A stretch of 64,000 nucleotides of DNA, from positions 1 through 64,000 of the forward strand of contig NZ_JOCB01000004.1 in NCBI RefSeq assembly GCF_000718775.1, written 5' to 3'. The notes below the pieces were generated by a model, which saw only the letters and a list, made by a program, of their open reading frames with translations, ran no database searches and had not been told where the DNA came from. The stretch is from Streptomyces sp. NRRL S-31. GTDB lineage: Bacteria; Actinomycetota; Actinomycetes; Streptomycetales; Streptomycetaceae. This document shows, one piece after another, positions 16,456 through 24,725 of this stretch. Made by a program: the position numbers and the translations under genes. Numbering within the stretch: the stretch's first letter is position 1; each line of letters begins with the position of its first letter.

Positions 16456-18330
16456 GTGAGCGACACACAGACCCTGATCGAGAACCGTCCGCCGTCCGTG
16501 GCGGCCCTCTTCCTGGAGCGCGTGGCGGCGACACCGGACGCCGAGGCCTACCGCTACCCGGTCCCGCCGGCCGCGGGCCAGGGCCCCGACGACTGGAAGT
16601 CGCTCAGCTGGGCGGAGGCGGCCGACCGGGTGTACGCCATCGCCGCCGGGCTCATCGAACTGGGCATCGAGCCCGAGCAGCGGGTGGCGCTCGCCTCCTC
16701 CACCCGTGTGGAGTGGATCCTCGCCGACCTCGGGATCATGTGCGCCGGCGGCGCCACCACCACGGTCTACCCGCAGACCAACGCCGACGAGTCCGCGTTC
16801 ATCCTCGCCGACTCCGAGAGCCGCGTACTGATCGCCGAGGACGCGGCGCAGCTCGCCAAGGCCGTGGAGAAGCGCGCCGAGCTGCCCGCCCTGACCAAGG
16901 TCGTGGTGATCGACCCGGCCGGCGTGGAGACCGATGACCGGGTGACCACCCTCGCCGAGCTGGAGCGGCGCGGCGCCGCCTACCTGGAGCAGCACCCGCA
17001 GCTGATCAAGGAGAAGGTCGGCGCGATCACCGGGGAGCAGCTCGCCACCCTCATCTACACCTCGGGAACCACCGGCCGCCCCAAGGGCGTGCGCCTGCCG
17101 CACGACAACTGGGCGTACATGGCGAAGGCGATCGCCGCGACCGGCCTGGTCACCATGGAGGACGTGCAGTACCTGTGGCTGCCGCTGGCGCACGTCTTCG
17201 GCAAGGTGCTGACCTCAGGGCAGATCGAGGTCGGGCACGTCACCGCCGTGGACGGCCGCGTCGACAAGATCATCGAGAATCTGCCGGTGGTGCGGCCGAC
17301 GTACATGGCGGCCGTGCCGCGCATCTTCGAGAAGGTCTACAACGGCGTGGCGGCCAAGGCCCGCGAGGGCGGCGCGGCCAAGTACAGGATCTTCCAGTGG
17401 GCCGCCGAGGTCGCCCGCGAGTACGCCAAGGTCACCCAGGACAACTTCCGCCGCACCGGCACCGCCTCGGCGCCCTTCGGGCTCGCGGCCAAGCACAAGG
17501 TCGCCGACGGCCTCGTCTACGCCAAGCTCCGCGAGGCCTTCGGCGGCCGGCTGCGCGCCTGTGTCTCCGGTGCCTCCGCGCTCTCGCCGGAGATCGGCTA
17601 CTTCTTCGCCGGGGCCGGCATCCACATCCTGGAGGGCTACGGTCTCACCGAGACCTCCGCGGCCTCCTTCGTCAATCCGGGCGAGGCCTACCGCACCGGC
17701 ACGGTCGGCAAGCCGCTGCCCGGCACCGAGGTCCGCATCGCCGACGACGGCGAGATCCTGCTGCGCGGCCCCGGCATCATGCAGGGCTACCACCAGCAGC
17801 CCGAGAAGACCGCCGAGGTGCTGGAGTCCGACGGCTGGTTCCACACCGGAGACATCGGCGAGCTGTCGCCCGACGGCTACCTGCGGATCACCGACCGCAA
17901 GAAGGACCTCATCAAGACCTCCGGCGGCAAGTACGTCGCCCCGGCCGAGGTCGAGGGCCAGTTCAAGGCGGTGTGCCCGTACGTGTCCAACATCCTCGTG
18001 CACGGCGCCGACCGTAACTACTGCACCGCCCTCATCGCCCTGGACGAGCCGGCGCTCCTGGAGTGGGCGAAGGAGAACGGGCTGGAGGGCAGGCCGTACG
18101 CGGAGATCGTCGCCGCGCCGCAGACCGTGGAGATGGTCGACGGGTACGTGCGGCAGCTCAACACCGGGCTCCAGCGCTGGCAGACCATCAAGAAGTTCCG
18201 GCTGCTGCCGCGGGACCTGGACGTGGAGCACGGCGAGATCACGCCGAGCCTGAAGCTGAAGCGGCCGGTGGTGGAGCGCGAGTACAGGCACCTCATCGAC
18301 GAGATGTACGCCGGCACGCGGGAGGCGTAG
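16456..18330 (+). CDS. Long-chain acyl-CoA synthetase (AMP-forming)
   Basis: The 624-residue protein is an ANL-superfamily adenylating enzyme that activates a fatty acid with ATP and CoA. Visible motifs are the P-loop Y-T-S-G-T-T-G-R-P-K-G near residue 203, the A5 motif G-Y-G-L-T-E-T near 394, and the catalytic-lysine region K-T-S-G-G-K-Y-V near 491. The in-frame GTG 16399 would add 19 residues, but GTG 16456 has GGAGG (16446-16450) 5 nt upstream and begins M-S-D-T-Q-T, so I use it. It resembles the large cytoplasmic FadD15-type enzymes of Actinobacteria used for fatty-acid uptake or lipid synthesis. A TTACT-GGTG-AGTTAA half-palindrome upstream (about 16361-16376) might be a fatty-acid-responsive operator, but this is weak. 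Confidence 0.92.
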   Translation: MSDTQTLIENRPPSVAALFLERVAATPDAEAYRYPVPPAAGQGPDDWKSLSWAEAADRVYAIAAGLIELGIEPEQRVALASSTRVEWILADLGIMCAGGATTTVYPQTNADESAFILADSESRVLIAEDAAQLAKAVEKRAELPALTKVVVIDPAGVETDDRVTTLAELERRGAAYLEQHPQLIKEKVGAITGEQLATLIYTSGTTGRPKGVRLPHDNWAYMAKAIAATGLVTMEDVQYLWLPLAHVFGKVLTSGQIEVGHVTAVDGRVDKIIENLPVVRPTYMAAVPRIFEKVYNGVAAKAREGGAAKYRIFQWAAEVAREYAKVTQDNFRRTGTASAPFGLAAKHKVADGLVYAKLREAFGGRLRACVSGASALSPEIGYFFAGAGIHILEGYGLTETSAASFVNPGEAYRTGTVGKPLPGTEVRIADDGEILLRGPGIMQGYHQQPEKTAEVLESDGWFHTGDIGELSPDGYLRITDRKKDLIKTSGGKYVAPAEVEGQFKAVCPYVSNILVHGADRNYCTALIALDEPALLEWAKENGLEGRPYAEIVAAPQTVEMVDGYVRQLNTGLQRWQTIKKFRLLPRDLDVEHGEITPSLKLKRPVVEREYRHLIDEMYAGTREA

Positions 18331-18370
18331 TTCCTCGGGATTCCTCGGGATTCCTCGGAGTTCCTTGGCG
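18331..18370. repeat. 10-bp tandem repeat, four units
   Basis: Starting immediately after the TAG of the acyl-CoA synthetase gene, TTCCTCGGGA occurs twice, then TTCCTCGGAG and TTCCTTGGCG. The unit is exactly 10 bp. It is non-coding and lies in a 261-nt gap that otherwise shows only pyrimidine-rich sequence and the promoter region of the next gene. Confidence 0.9.
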
Positions 18371-18591
18371 CTCCCCCTCTCCCTGTTCCCCTCTCCCCGC
18401 CCCTCCCCGGGGGCGGCCGGACCGCCGGGACGCGCGCGCCGTTCCGCGCCCGCGCGTCGGACCGCGCGGATCGCACACGCCCGCGTACGCCCCCTGGGAG
18501 ATTGCGCTCATCGGCGCTCGAAAGCATGCGATTTCTGCCCACTTCACTGACTCCACGCTTATGAGCGCCCCCGCTCTGTCATCGTGGCGCC

Positions 18592-20415
18592 ATGGACACG
18601 GCGGCCATACCGACCCAGCGGGAGAGCGAGCCCGGGCCCGGCACGCGGGGGCGGGCCACGCTGCCCGGCAGCCCCCTCGCCCCGGCGTCGGCCCGCGCGC
18701 TGGTGCGGGCCGCGCTCGACGGGGGGCCCGCGGTTCCGCCACGGCTGGCCGACGACGCCCTGGCCGTGGTGAGCGAGCTGGTCACCAACGCCGTCGTGCA
18801 CGCCGGCACCGAGGTGCGGGTCGACTGGCTGCTGGAGGACACCGGCGCGTTCGTGATCGAGGTGCGGGACCGGCACCCCTCCCGCGCCCCGCGCGACGCC
18901 CTGGCCGGCGAGGGGCCGTACGACACCGCGGAGTACGGGCGCGGCCTGCGCCTCGTCGCCACGCTCGCCGAGTCCTGGGGCGTCACCTACCGCGTCGGCG
19001 CCAAGACCGTCTGGGCCCGGCTGCCCCCCGGCGGCAGCGACGCCCCGGACGGACCCGCGCCGGACCCCGCCCTGGAGGTCGCCGAGGACCTCGCCCCGCA
19101 GCCGCCCCGCGCCGACGGCGACCGGGACTGGCTCGGCCGGGGCGCGCTCTCCTTCCTCGCCGAGGCATCCGACCTGCTCGCCGGACAACTCGACGAGAAC
19201 CTGGTCACCGCGCTCACCGGCCAGCTGATCGTGCCCCGGCTCGCCGACTGGTGCGCGGTCTGGCTGGAGGACGAGGCGTCCGTGCGCGGCGGCGCCCGCG
19301 ACGGACCCGCCCGGGTCTGGCACGCCAGCGAGGCCCGCATCGAGGAGCTGCGGTGCGCGCTCGAGAAGGAGCCCCCGGGCCCGCCGGACGGACTGCGTTC
19401 CGGCCCCGAGCCCTACCCCTGGCCCGGGCACGCGCTCGGCCCGCGGGGCGCGCACGGCACGGCGCTGTCGTACCGGCTGGTCGCCGGAGGCCGGCCGCTC
19501 GGCACGCTGGTCATCGGCCGGTGCGGCCCGGCGGGCTTCCCCGACGAGATCACCGGGCTGGTCGAGGACCTCGGCCGCCGGGTCGCGCTGGCCATCGGCG
19601 CGGCCCGCCAGTACGCCCGCCAGGCCACCATCAGCGCCGTCCTCCAGCGCGGCCTGCTGCCCGGCGCGGTCGCCGAGATCCCCGGCATGCGCAGCGCGCT
19701 CGTATACGAACCCTGCGACAAGGGCGGCCCGAGCGGCGACTTCTACGACCTGTTCCCGGCGGGCGACGGCCGCTGGTGCTTCGCCGTCGGCGACGTCCAG
19801 GGCAAGGGCCCGGAGGCGGCCGTGGTGATCGGCCTGGCCCGCCCCTGGCTGCGCCTCCTCGCCCGCGAGGGGTACGGCATCGCCGACGTCCTGGACCGCC
19901 TGAACCAGCTCCTCCTGGACGACGCCACCGAGGCCGCCGACGCCGCCGCCCGCGCCCTGGTCGCCGCCGGGGCGCACCCCCTGGCCTCCGGGGACGGCCC
20001 GCAGACCCGCTTCCTCTCCCTCCTGTACGGCGAGCTGACACCACACGACGGCGGGGTCCGCTGCACCCTCGCCTCGGCCGGCCACCCGCTGCCGCTGGTC
20101 CTCGGCCCCGACGGCACCGTGCGCACCGCCGCCCACCCGCAGACCCTGCTCGGCGTCGTGGAGGACGAGACGTACACCAGCGAGACCGTGGAGCTGCGGT
20201 CCGGCGACAGCCTGCTGTGCGTCACCGACGGGGTCACCGAGCGGCGCTCCGGCTCCCGCCAGTTCGACGACGGCGACGGGCTGGCCCGCGCCCTCGCCGG
20301 CTGTGCCGGCCTCGACGCCGAGCGGATCGCCGCGACGATCCGCCGTCTGGTGCACGACTTCGGCGGCGGCGCCCCCGAGGACGACCTCGCCCTGCTGGTG
20401 CTCCAGGCGGAGTGA
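18592..20415 (+). CDS. HATPase-GAF-SpoIIE (PP2C) signalling phosphatase
   Basis: The 607-residue soluble protein has three parts. An RsbW-like kinase domain (about 25-150) carries the N-box E-L-V-T-N-A-V-V-H-A and a G-box G-R-G-L-R-L-V. A GAF-like domain occupies about 175-365. A C-terminal SpoIIE/PP2C serine phosphatase domain (about 380-605) has G-D-F-Y-D-L-F, F-A-V-G-D-V-Q-G-K-G and V-T-D-G-V-T-E-R. Streptomyces encode many such proteins, which phosphorylate and/or dephosphorylate anti-sigma-factor antagonists and so control alternative sigma factors. No partner is adjacent, so its target is unknown. ATG 18592 has a -10-like CATCGT (18580-18585) 6 nt upstream and no ribosome-binding site. 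Confidence 0.92.
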   Translation: MDTAAIPTQRESEPGPGTRGRATLPGSPLAPASARALVRAALDGGPAVPPRLADDALAVVSELVTNAVVHAGTEVRVDWLLEDTGAFVIEVRDRHPSRAPRDALAGEGPYDTAEYGRGLRLVATLAESWGVTYRVGAKTVWARLPPGGSDAPDGPAPDPALEVAEDLAPQPPRADGDRDWLGRGALSFLAEASDLLAGQLDENLVTALTGQLIVPRLADWCAVWLEDEASVRGGARDGPARVWHASEARIEELRCALEKEPPGPPDGLRSGPEPYPWPGHALGPRGAHGTALSYRLVAGGRPLGTLVIGRCGPAGFPDEITGLVEDLGRRVALAIGAARQYARQATISAVLQRGLLPGAVAEIPGMRSALVYEPCDKGGPSGDFYDLFPAGDGRWCFAVGDVQGKGPEAAVVIGLARPWLRLLAREGYGIADVLDRLNQLLLDDATEAADAAARALVAAGAHPLASGDGPQTRFLSLLYGELTPHDGGVRCTLASAGHPLPLVLGPDGTVRTAAHPQTLLGVVEDETYTSETVELRSGDSLLCVTDGVTERRSGSRQFDDGDGLARALAGCAGLDAERIAATIRRLVHDFGGGAPEDDLALLVLQAE

Positions 20416-20442
20416 CACCGCCGGTGCTGGACAATGGAGGAC

Positions 20443-21675
20443 ATGCCTTCCGCACTCCCCGACGGCGAGCCCGTCCCCGCCGACGGCGCGCTGCCCGCCT
20501 CCGCGCTCGCCGGGGCCGCCGCCCGCCCGCTCGGTTTCTATCTGCACGTCCCGTACTGCGCGACCCGCTGCGGCTACTGCGACTTCAACACCTACACCGC
20601 GACCGAGCTGCGCGGCACGGGCGGGGTGCTCGCCTCCCGGGACAACTACGCGGACATCCTCGCGGACGAGATCCGGCTGGCGAGGAAGGTGCTGGGCGAC
20701 GACCCGCGCGAGGTCCGCACGGTCTTCGTCGGCGGCGGCACGCCCACCCTGCTGGCGGCAGACGACCTGGCCGGGATGCTGGACGTGATCCGTACCGAGT
20801 TCGGGCTCGCCCCGGACGCGGAGGTCACCACGGAGGCGAACCCGGACTCCGTCGACCCCGCCTACCTGGCCACCCTCCGCGCGGGCGGCTTCAACCGGAT
20901 CTCCTTCGGCATGCAGAGCGCGAAGCGGCACGTACTGCGGGTCCTGGAACGCACCCACACGCCCGGCCGCCCGGAGGCCTGTGTGGCGGAGGCGCGGGCC
21001 GCGGGGTTCGAGCACGTCAACCTGGACCTGATCTACGGCACGCCGGGGGAGTCGGACGACGACTGGCGGGCGTCCCTGGAGGCCGCCCTCGGGGCCGGCC
21101 CCGACCACGTCAGCGCCTACGCGCTCATCGTCGAGGAGGGCACCCGGCTGGCCCGCCGGATCCGCCGCGGCGAGATACCGATGACCGACGACGACGTGCA
21201 CGCCGACCGGTACCTGATCGCCGAGGAGATGCTGGCCGCGGCGGGCTTCGACTGGTACGAGGTCTCCAACTGGGCCACCTCCGAGGCGGGCCGCTGCCTG
21301 CACAACGAGCTGTACTGGCGCGGCGCCGACTGGTGGGGCGCCGGACCCGGGGCGCACTCGCACGTGGGCGGGGTGCGCTGGTGGAACGTGAAGCACCCGG
21401 GCGCGTACGCGGCGGCCCTCGCCGCCGGCCGTTCCCCGGGCGCGGGCCGCGAGCTGCTGTCCGACGAGGACCGCCGGGTGGAGCGCGTCCTGCTGGAGCT
21501 GCGGCTGCGGGAGGGCGTCCCGCTGTCGCTGCTGCGGGAGGAGGGACTCGCCGCCTCCCGGCGGGCGCTGGCGGACGGACTGCTCCAGGAGGAGCCGTAC
21601 GAGCGGGGACACGCGGTGCTCACACTGCGCGGGCGGCTGCTGGCTGACGCGGTGGTGCGGGACCTGGTGGACTGA
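20443..21675 (+). CDS. hemW: HemW-type radical SAM haem chaperone (formerly coproporphyrinogen III oxidase-like)
   Basis: The 410-residue protein contains the radical SAM cluster motif C-A-T-R-C-G-Y-C at C39, C43 and C46, followed by the glycine-rich G-G-G-T-P-T SAM-binding motif near 96 and the HemN_C-like C-terminal domain. It lacks the N-terminal extension of true HemN and has the HemW pattern. HemW inserts haem into respiratory enzymes rather than oxidising coproporphyrinogen. Two ATGs are in frame (20434, 20443). I use 20443 because GACAAT (20430-20435) is 7 nt before it, matching the leaderless pattern. It follows the SpoIIE gene closely (27 nt). The lepA-hemW-hrcA-dnaJ neighbourhood is broadly conserved. 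Confidence 0.93.
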   Translation: MPSALPDGEPVPADGALPASALAGAAARPLGFYLHVPYCATRCGYCDFNTYTATELRGTGGVLASRDNYADILADEIRLARKVLGDDPREVRTVFVGGGTPTLLAADDLAGMLDVIRTEFGLAPDAEVTTEANPDSVDPAYLATLRAGGFNRISFGMQSAKRHVLRVLERTHTPGRPEACVAEARAAGFEHVNLDLIYGTPGESDDDWRASLEAALGAGPDHVSAYALIVEEGTRLARRIRRGEIPMTDDDVHADRYLIAEEMLAAAGFDWYEVSNWATSEAGRCLHNELYWRGADWWGAGPGAHSHVGGVRWWNVKHPGAYAAALAAGRSPGAGRELLSDEDRRVERVLLELRLREGVPLSLLREEGLAASRRALADGLLQEEPYERGHAVLTLRGRLLADAVVRDLVD

Positions 21676-21684
21676 CCACCACGC

Positions 21685-21782
21685 GAGGGCGGACCGACGG
21701 GCGCGGGCCGGCGGGCGTGGACCGGCGCACCTGGATCGGAGGGCGTGGATCGAAGGGCGTGGATCGGCGGGCGTGGACCGGT
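21685..21782. repeat. 14-bp tandem array, about seven units
   Basis: Units of exactly 14 bp with consensus GGGCGTGGATCGGC run from 21685 to 21782. The last five (from 21713) are clear and the first two degenerate. The array begins 9 nt after the hemW stop in the 251-nt convergent gap before the DUF3097 gene. A short inverted repeat, CCCACGGACCCGTGGG, follows at 21845-21860. No spacers occur, so it is not CRISPR. It is non-coding. Confidence 0.88.
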
Positions 21783-21926
21783 CACCCCGGTGATGGGTGA
21801 GCGGCCCCCGGACCGCGGTCCGCTCCCCGTCCCGGCCCGCTCCGCCCCACGGACCCGTGGGGCGGGACCCCGTCGGCGGGACGGCGGACGCGGAGGGCCG
21901 CGCACGGGCGCGGGGCCCGCGCGGCG

Positions 21927-22742
21927 TCAGGCCCCGCCGTCCCCCGTGACGAAGTCGATCAGCTCCTCCACCCGCCCCAGCAGCTCCGGCTCCAGGTCCT
22001 TGTAGGACCGCACCCGCTTCAGGATCGCCTGCCACACCGCCCCGGTGTTCTCCGGCGGCCAGCCCAGCGCCCGGCACACCCCCGTCTTCCAGTCCTGGCC
22101 CCGCGGCACCCGCGGCCACGCCGCGATCCCCACCGACGACGGCTTCACCGCCTCCCAGATGTCGATGTACGGGTGGCCGACGACGAGCGCGTGCGCGCTG
22201 GTCACCGACTCCGCGATCCGCCACTCCTTCGACCCCGGCACCAGGTGGTCCACCAGCACGCCCAGCCGCGCGTCCGGCCCCGGGGCGAAGGACTCCACGA
22301 TCGCCGGCAGGTCGTCCACGCCCTCCAGGTACTCCACGACCACGCCCTCGACGCGCAGGTCGTCGCCCCACACCTTCTCGACCAGCTCGGCGTCGTGCCG
22401 GCCCTCCACGTAGATGCGGCCGGCGCGGGCCACGCGCGCGCGTGCGCCCGGGACGGCGACCGAGCCGGACGCCGTGCGGGCCGGGCGCGCCGGGCCGCCG
22501 GACGCCGGCCGTACCAGCGTCACCACGCGGCCCTCCAGCAGGAAACCGCGCGGCACCAGCGGGAACACCCGGTGCTTGCCGAAGCGGTCCTCCAGGGTCA
22601 CCGTGCCGGCCTCGCAGCCGATCACCGCCCCGCAGAACCCGGTGCCGGGCTCCTCCACCACCAGACCCGGTTCGGCCGCCACCTCGGGCACGGGCTGCTG
22701 CTTCTTCCACGGTGGGGTGAGATCGGCGGAGTACTGGCGCAT
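21927..22742 (-). CDS. DUF3097 family protein (TOPRIM-like)
   Basis: The 271-residue protein matches the actinobacterial DUF3097 family. Its N-terminal part (about 1-100) looks like a small beta-barrel. The C-terminal part begins with R-I-Y-V-E-G-R-H-D-A-E-L-V near residue 114 and continues to G-V-L-V-D-H-L-V-P-G-S-K-E, which resembles the glutamate and aspartate motifs of TOPRIM domains used by nucleases, primases and topoisomerases. The similarity suggests a metal-dependent nucleic-acid function, but none is known to me. ATG 22742 is preceded by TATCGT (22755-22750) 7 nt upstream, suggesting leaderless transcription. It is convergent with hemW. Confidence 0.8.
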   Translation of the reverse strand: MRQYSADLTPPWKKQQPVPEVAAEPGLVVEEPGTGFCGAVIGCEAGTVTLEDRFGKHRVFPLVPRGFLLEGRVVTLVRPASGGPARPARTASGSVAVPGARARVARAGRIYVEGRHDAELVEKVWGDDLRVEGVVVEYLEGVDDLPAIVESFAPGPDARLGVLVDHLVPGSKEWRIAESVTSAHALVVGHPYIDIWEAVKPSSVGIAAWPRVPRGQDWKTGVCRALGWPPENTGAVWQAILKRVRSYKDLEPELLGRVEELIDFVTGDGGA

Positions 22743-22810
22743 TCGGATGACGATAGGAGAAGCCGTACGGCGGTGCGCACGACACGCCGGGACCGGTTGC
22801 CGGAAGGCGC

Positions 22811-23533
22811 TCAGATCACGCCGAACCGCGCCGCCAGCGCGTCGCGTTGACGGCGTACGAACCCCGCGTCCACCACCGCCCCGTGACCGGGCACGTACAG
22901 TGCGTCCTCGCCGCCCAGCGCCAGCAGCCGGTCGAGCGCGTCCGGCCAGCGGGACGGGATCGCGTCCGGGCCCGCCTGGGGCTCGCCGGACTCCTCCACC
23001 AGGTCGCCGCAGAAGACCACCTCCGGGTCTCCCGGCACCAGCACCGCCAGGTCGTGCGCGGTGTGGCCGGGGCCCACGTTGGCCAGCAGCGCCTGCCGGC
23101 CGTCGCCCAGGTCGAGGGTCCACTCGCCGGAGACCAGGTGGCCGGGGGAGACCAGCGCGTCCACCGCCTCGTCCGCGTCGCGCACCGGCAGACCGCCCCG
23201 CACCGCGTCCAGGCGCAGCTCCTCGCGCCCGAGCGCCAGCACCGCGTCCACGCCCACCGCCCCGTACACCTCCGCGCCGGCGAACGCGGGCGCCCCGAGG
23301 ACGTGGTCGAAATGGGGGTGGGTCAGCGCGAGATGGGTCACACGGCCGCCGGCGATCCGCTGGGCCCGCGCCCGCAGCCGCGCCCCCTCCGCCAGGCTCG
23401 ACCCGGCGTCCACCACCAGCGCCGTTCCCACGCCCAATACCAGGCCCGCGGTGCAGTCCCAGCCCGGCAGCCGGCACCGCCCCACCCCGGCGGCCAGCCG
23501 CTCCCACCCCAGCTCTTCCCAAGTCACGGTCAT
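22811..23533 (-). CDS. Metallo-beta-lactamase-fold hydrolase
   Basis: The 240-residue protein has the metallo-beta-lactamase zinc motif T-H-P-H-F-D-H-V near residue 64 and further metal ligands in G-P-G-H-T-A-H-D and V-P-G-H-G-A. It is a compact single-domain enzyme of the broad family that includes glyoxalase II-like and lactonase-like hydrolases. The substrate cannot be read from sequence. ATG 23533 has TAGCGT 7 nt upstream (23546-23541) and no Shine-Dalgarno sequence, again pointing to a leaderless message. Further in-frame sequence upstream lacks conservation features and overlaps the hrcA regulatory region, so the short start is preferred. It is divergent from hrcA. Confidence 0.88.
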   Translation of the reverse strand: MTVTWEELGWERLAAGVGRCRLPGWDCTAGLVLGVGTALVVDAGSSLAEGARLRARAQRIAGGRVTHLALTHPHFDHVLGAPAFAGAEVYGAVGVDAVLALGREELRLDAVRGGLPVRDADEAVDALVSPGHLVSGEWTLDLGDGRQALLANVGPGHTAHDLAVLVPGDPEVVFCGDLVEESGEPQAGPDAIPSRWPDALDRLLALGGEDALYVPGHGAVVDAGFVRRQRDALAARFGVI

Positions 23534-23575
23534 ACCCGCGACGCTAGCGGTAGGACCCGGTACGGCGGCCCGACC

Positions 23576-23606
23576 TTGCCCAGTGCGTACCCGACAGCCG
23601 TACACT
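23576..23606 (+). promoter_or_regulatory. Possible sigma-70-type promoter of hrcA-dnaJ
   Basis: A -35-like TTGCCC (23576-23581) and a -10-like TACACT (23601-23606) are separated by 19 nt, just upstream of the CIRCE element. Spacing is slightly long, so this is tentative. Placement of the operator just downstream of -10 fits HrcA repression. Confidence 0.45.
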
Positions 23607-23617
23607 GGCGGGGAATG

Positions 23618-23644
23618 CTGGCACTCGGATGGGAGGAGTGCCAG
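23618..23644 (+). promoter_or_regulatory. CIRCE element (HrcA operator)
   Basis: CTGGCACTC, a 9-nt spacer and GAGTGCCAG form a perfect 9-bp inverted repeat 64 nt before hrcA. The core GCACTC-N9-GAGTGC is the classical CIRCE sequence, with the outer TTA/TAA replaced by CTG/CAG. It indicates autorepression of the hrcA-dnaJ unit. Confidence 0.95.
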
Positions 23645-23708
23645 GCCGACGGCCCGACGGGGCGGCGGGACCAGGGGACGAGGGACGACGTGCTGGAGGT
23701 GCGCGCGC

Positions 23709-24725
23709 ATGCTGAGTGAACGCAGGCTTCAGGTGCTGCGCGCCATCGTCCAGGACTACGTGGGCACCGAGGAGCCGGTCGGTTCCAAGGCGCTCACCGA
23801 GCGGCACAACCTCGGTGTCTCCCCGGCCACCGTCCGCAACGACATGGCGGCCCTCGAGGACGAGGGGTACATCGCCCAGCCGCACACCAGTGCGGGGCGC
23901 ATCCCCACCGACAAGGGCTACCGGCTGTTCGTCGACAAGCTCGCGGGTGTGAAGCCGATGACCGCGCCCGAGCGGCGGGCGATCCAGAACTTCCTGGAGG
24001 GCGCCGTCGACCTCGACGACGTCGTGGCGCGGACCGTGCGGCTGCTCGCGCAGCTCACGCGGCAGGTCGCCGTCGTGCAGTACCCGTCCCTGACCCGGTC
24101 CACCGTCCGGCACGTGGAGCTGCTCTCGCTCGCCCCCGCGCGCGTGATGCTCGTGCTGATCACGGACACCGGCCGGGTCGAGCAGCGGATGGTCGACTGC
24201 CCGGTGCCGTTCGGCGAGACCTCGCTGGCGGACCTGCGGGCACGGCTGAACAGCCGGGTCGCGGGCCGCCGGTTCGCCGATGTGCCGCAGCTGGTCGAGG
24301 ACCTGCCGGACGGCTTCGACCCCGAGGACCGCGGTACGGTCTCCACGGTGCTCTCCACCCTGCTGGAGACACTCGTGGAGGAGAACGAGGAGCGGCTGAT
24401 GATCGGCGGTACCGCCAATCTCACCCGCTTCGGACATGACTTCCCCCTCACGATTCGGCCCGTCCTGGAGGCCCTTGAGGAGCAGGTCGTGCTCCTCAAG
24501 CTCCTCGGCGAGGCCAAGGATCCGGGCGTGACCGTGCGCATCGGCCACGAGATCGCCCACGAGGGACTCAACTCAACCTCCGTCGTGTCGGTCGGTTACG
24601 GTTCGGGCGGCGAGGCGGTTGCCAAGCTCGGCGTGGTCGGACCGACCCGCATGGACTACCCGGGAACGATGGGAGCGGTACGCGCAGTGGCACGGTACGT
24701 CGGACAGATCCTGGCGGAGTCGTAA
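23709..24725 (+). CDS. hrcA: Heat-inducible transcriptional repressor HrcA
   Basis: The 338-residue protein starts with a winged-helix DNA-binding domain containing the signature [13 protein letters not shown] and then the GAF-like/dimerisation regions of HrcA. HrcA binds CIRCE and represses chaperone genes; its folding depends on GroEL, so stress relieves repression. ATG 23709 has GGAGGT (23695-23700) 8 nt upstream. The stop TAA is followed at once by the dnaJ GTG, so the two genes form one transcript under the CIRCE element. Identification is secure. Confidence 0.98.
   Translation: MLSERRLQVLRAIVQDYVGTEEPVGSKALTERHNLGVSPATVRNDMAALEDEGYIAQPHTSAGRIPTDKGYRLFVDKLAGVKPMTAPERRAIQNFLEGAVDLDDVVARTVRLLAQLTRQVAVVQYPSLTRSTVRHVELLSLAPARVMLVLITDTGRVEQRMVDCPVPFGETSLADLRARLNSRVAGRRFADVPQLVEDLPDGFDPEDRGTVSTVLSTLLETLVEENEERLMIGGTANLTRFGHDFPLTIRPVLEALEEQVVLLKLLGEAKDPGVTVRIGHEIAHEGLNSTSVVSVGYGSGGEAVAKLGVVGPTRMDYPGTMGAVRAVARYVGQILAES

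Noticed and set aside
18063..21647. Plus-strand reading frame of 1194 codons overlapping the acyl-CoA synthetase, SpoIIE and hemW genes
   Set aside because: Arg/Pro/Gly-rich shadow in a wrong frame; all motifs are in the other plus-strand frames.
21685..21782. 14-bp array considered as CRISPR or replication iterons
   Set aside because: No spacers; no replication initiator gene nearby; chromosomal housekeeping context.
18559..22785. Minus-strand reading frame of 1408 codons spanning the SpoIIE, hemW and DUF3097 region
   Set aside because: It crosses several true genes on both strands, has no recognisable domain except where it overlaps other frames, and lacks a ribosome-binding site.
23061..24725. 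Long N-terminal extension of HrcA
   Set aside because: The extension crosses the CIRCE element and promoter; ATG 23709 has a strong ribosome-binding site and gives the standard N-terminus.
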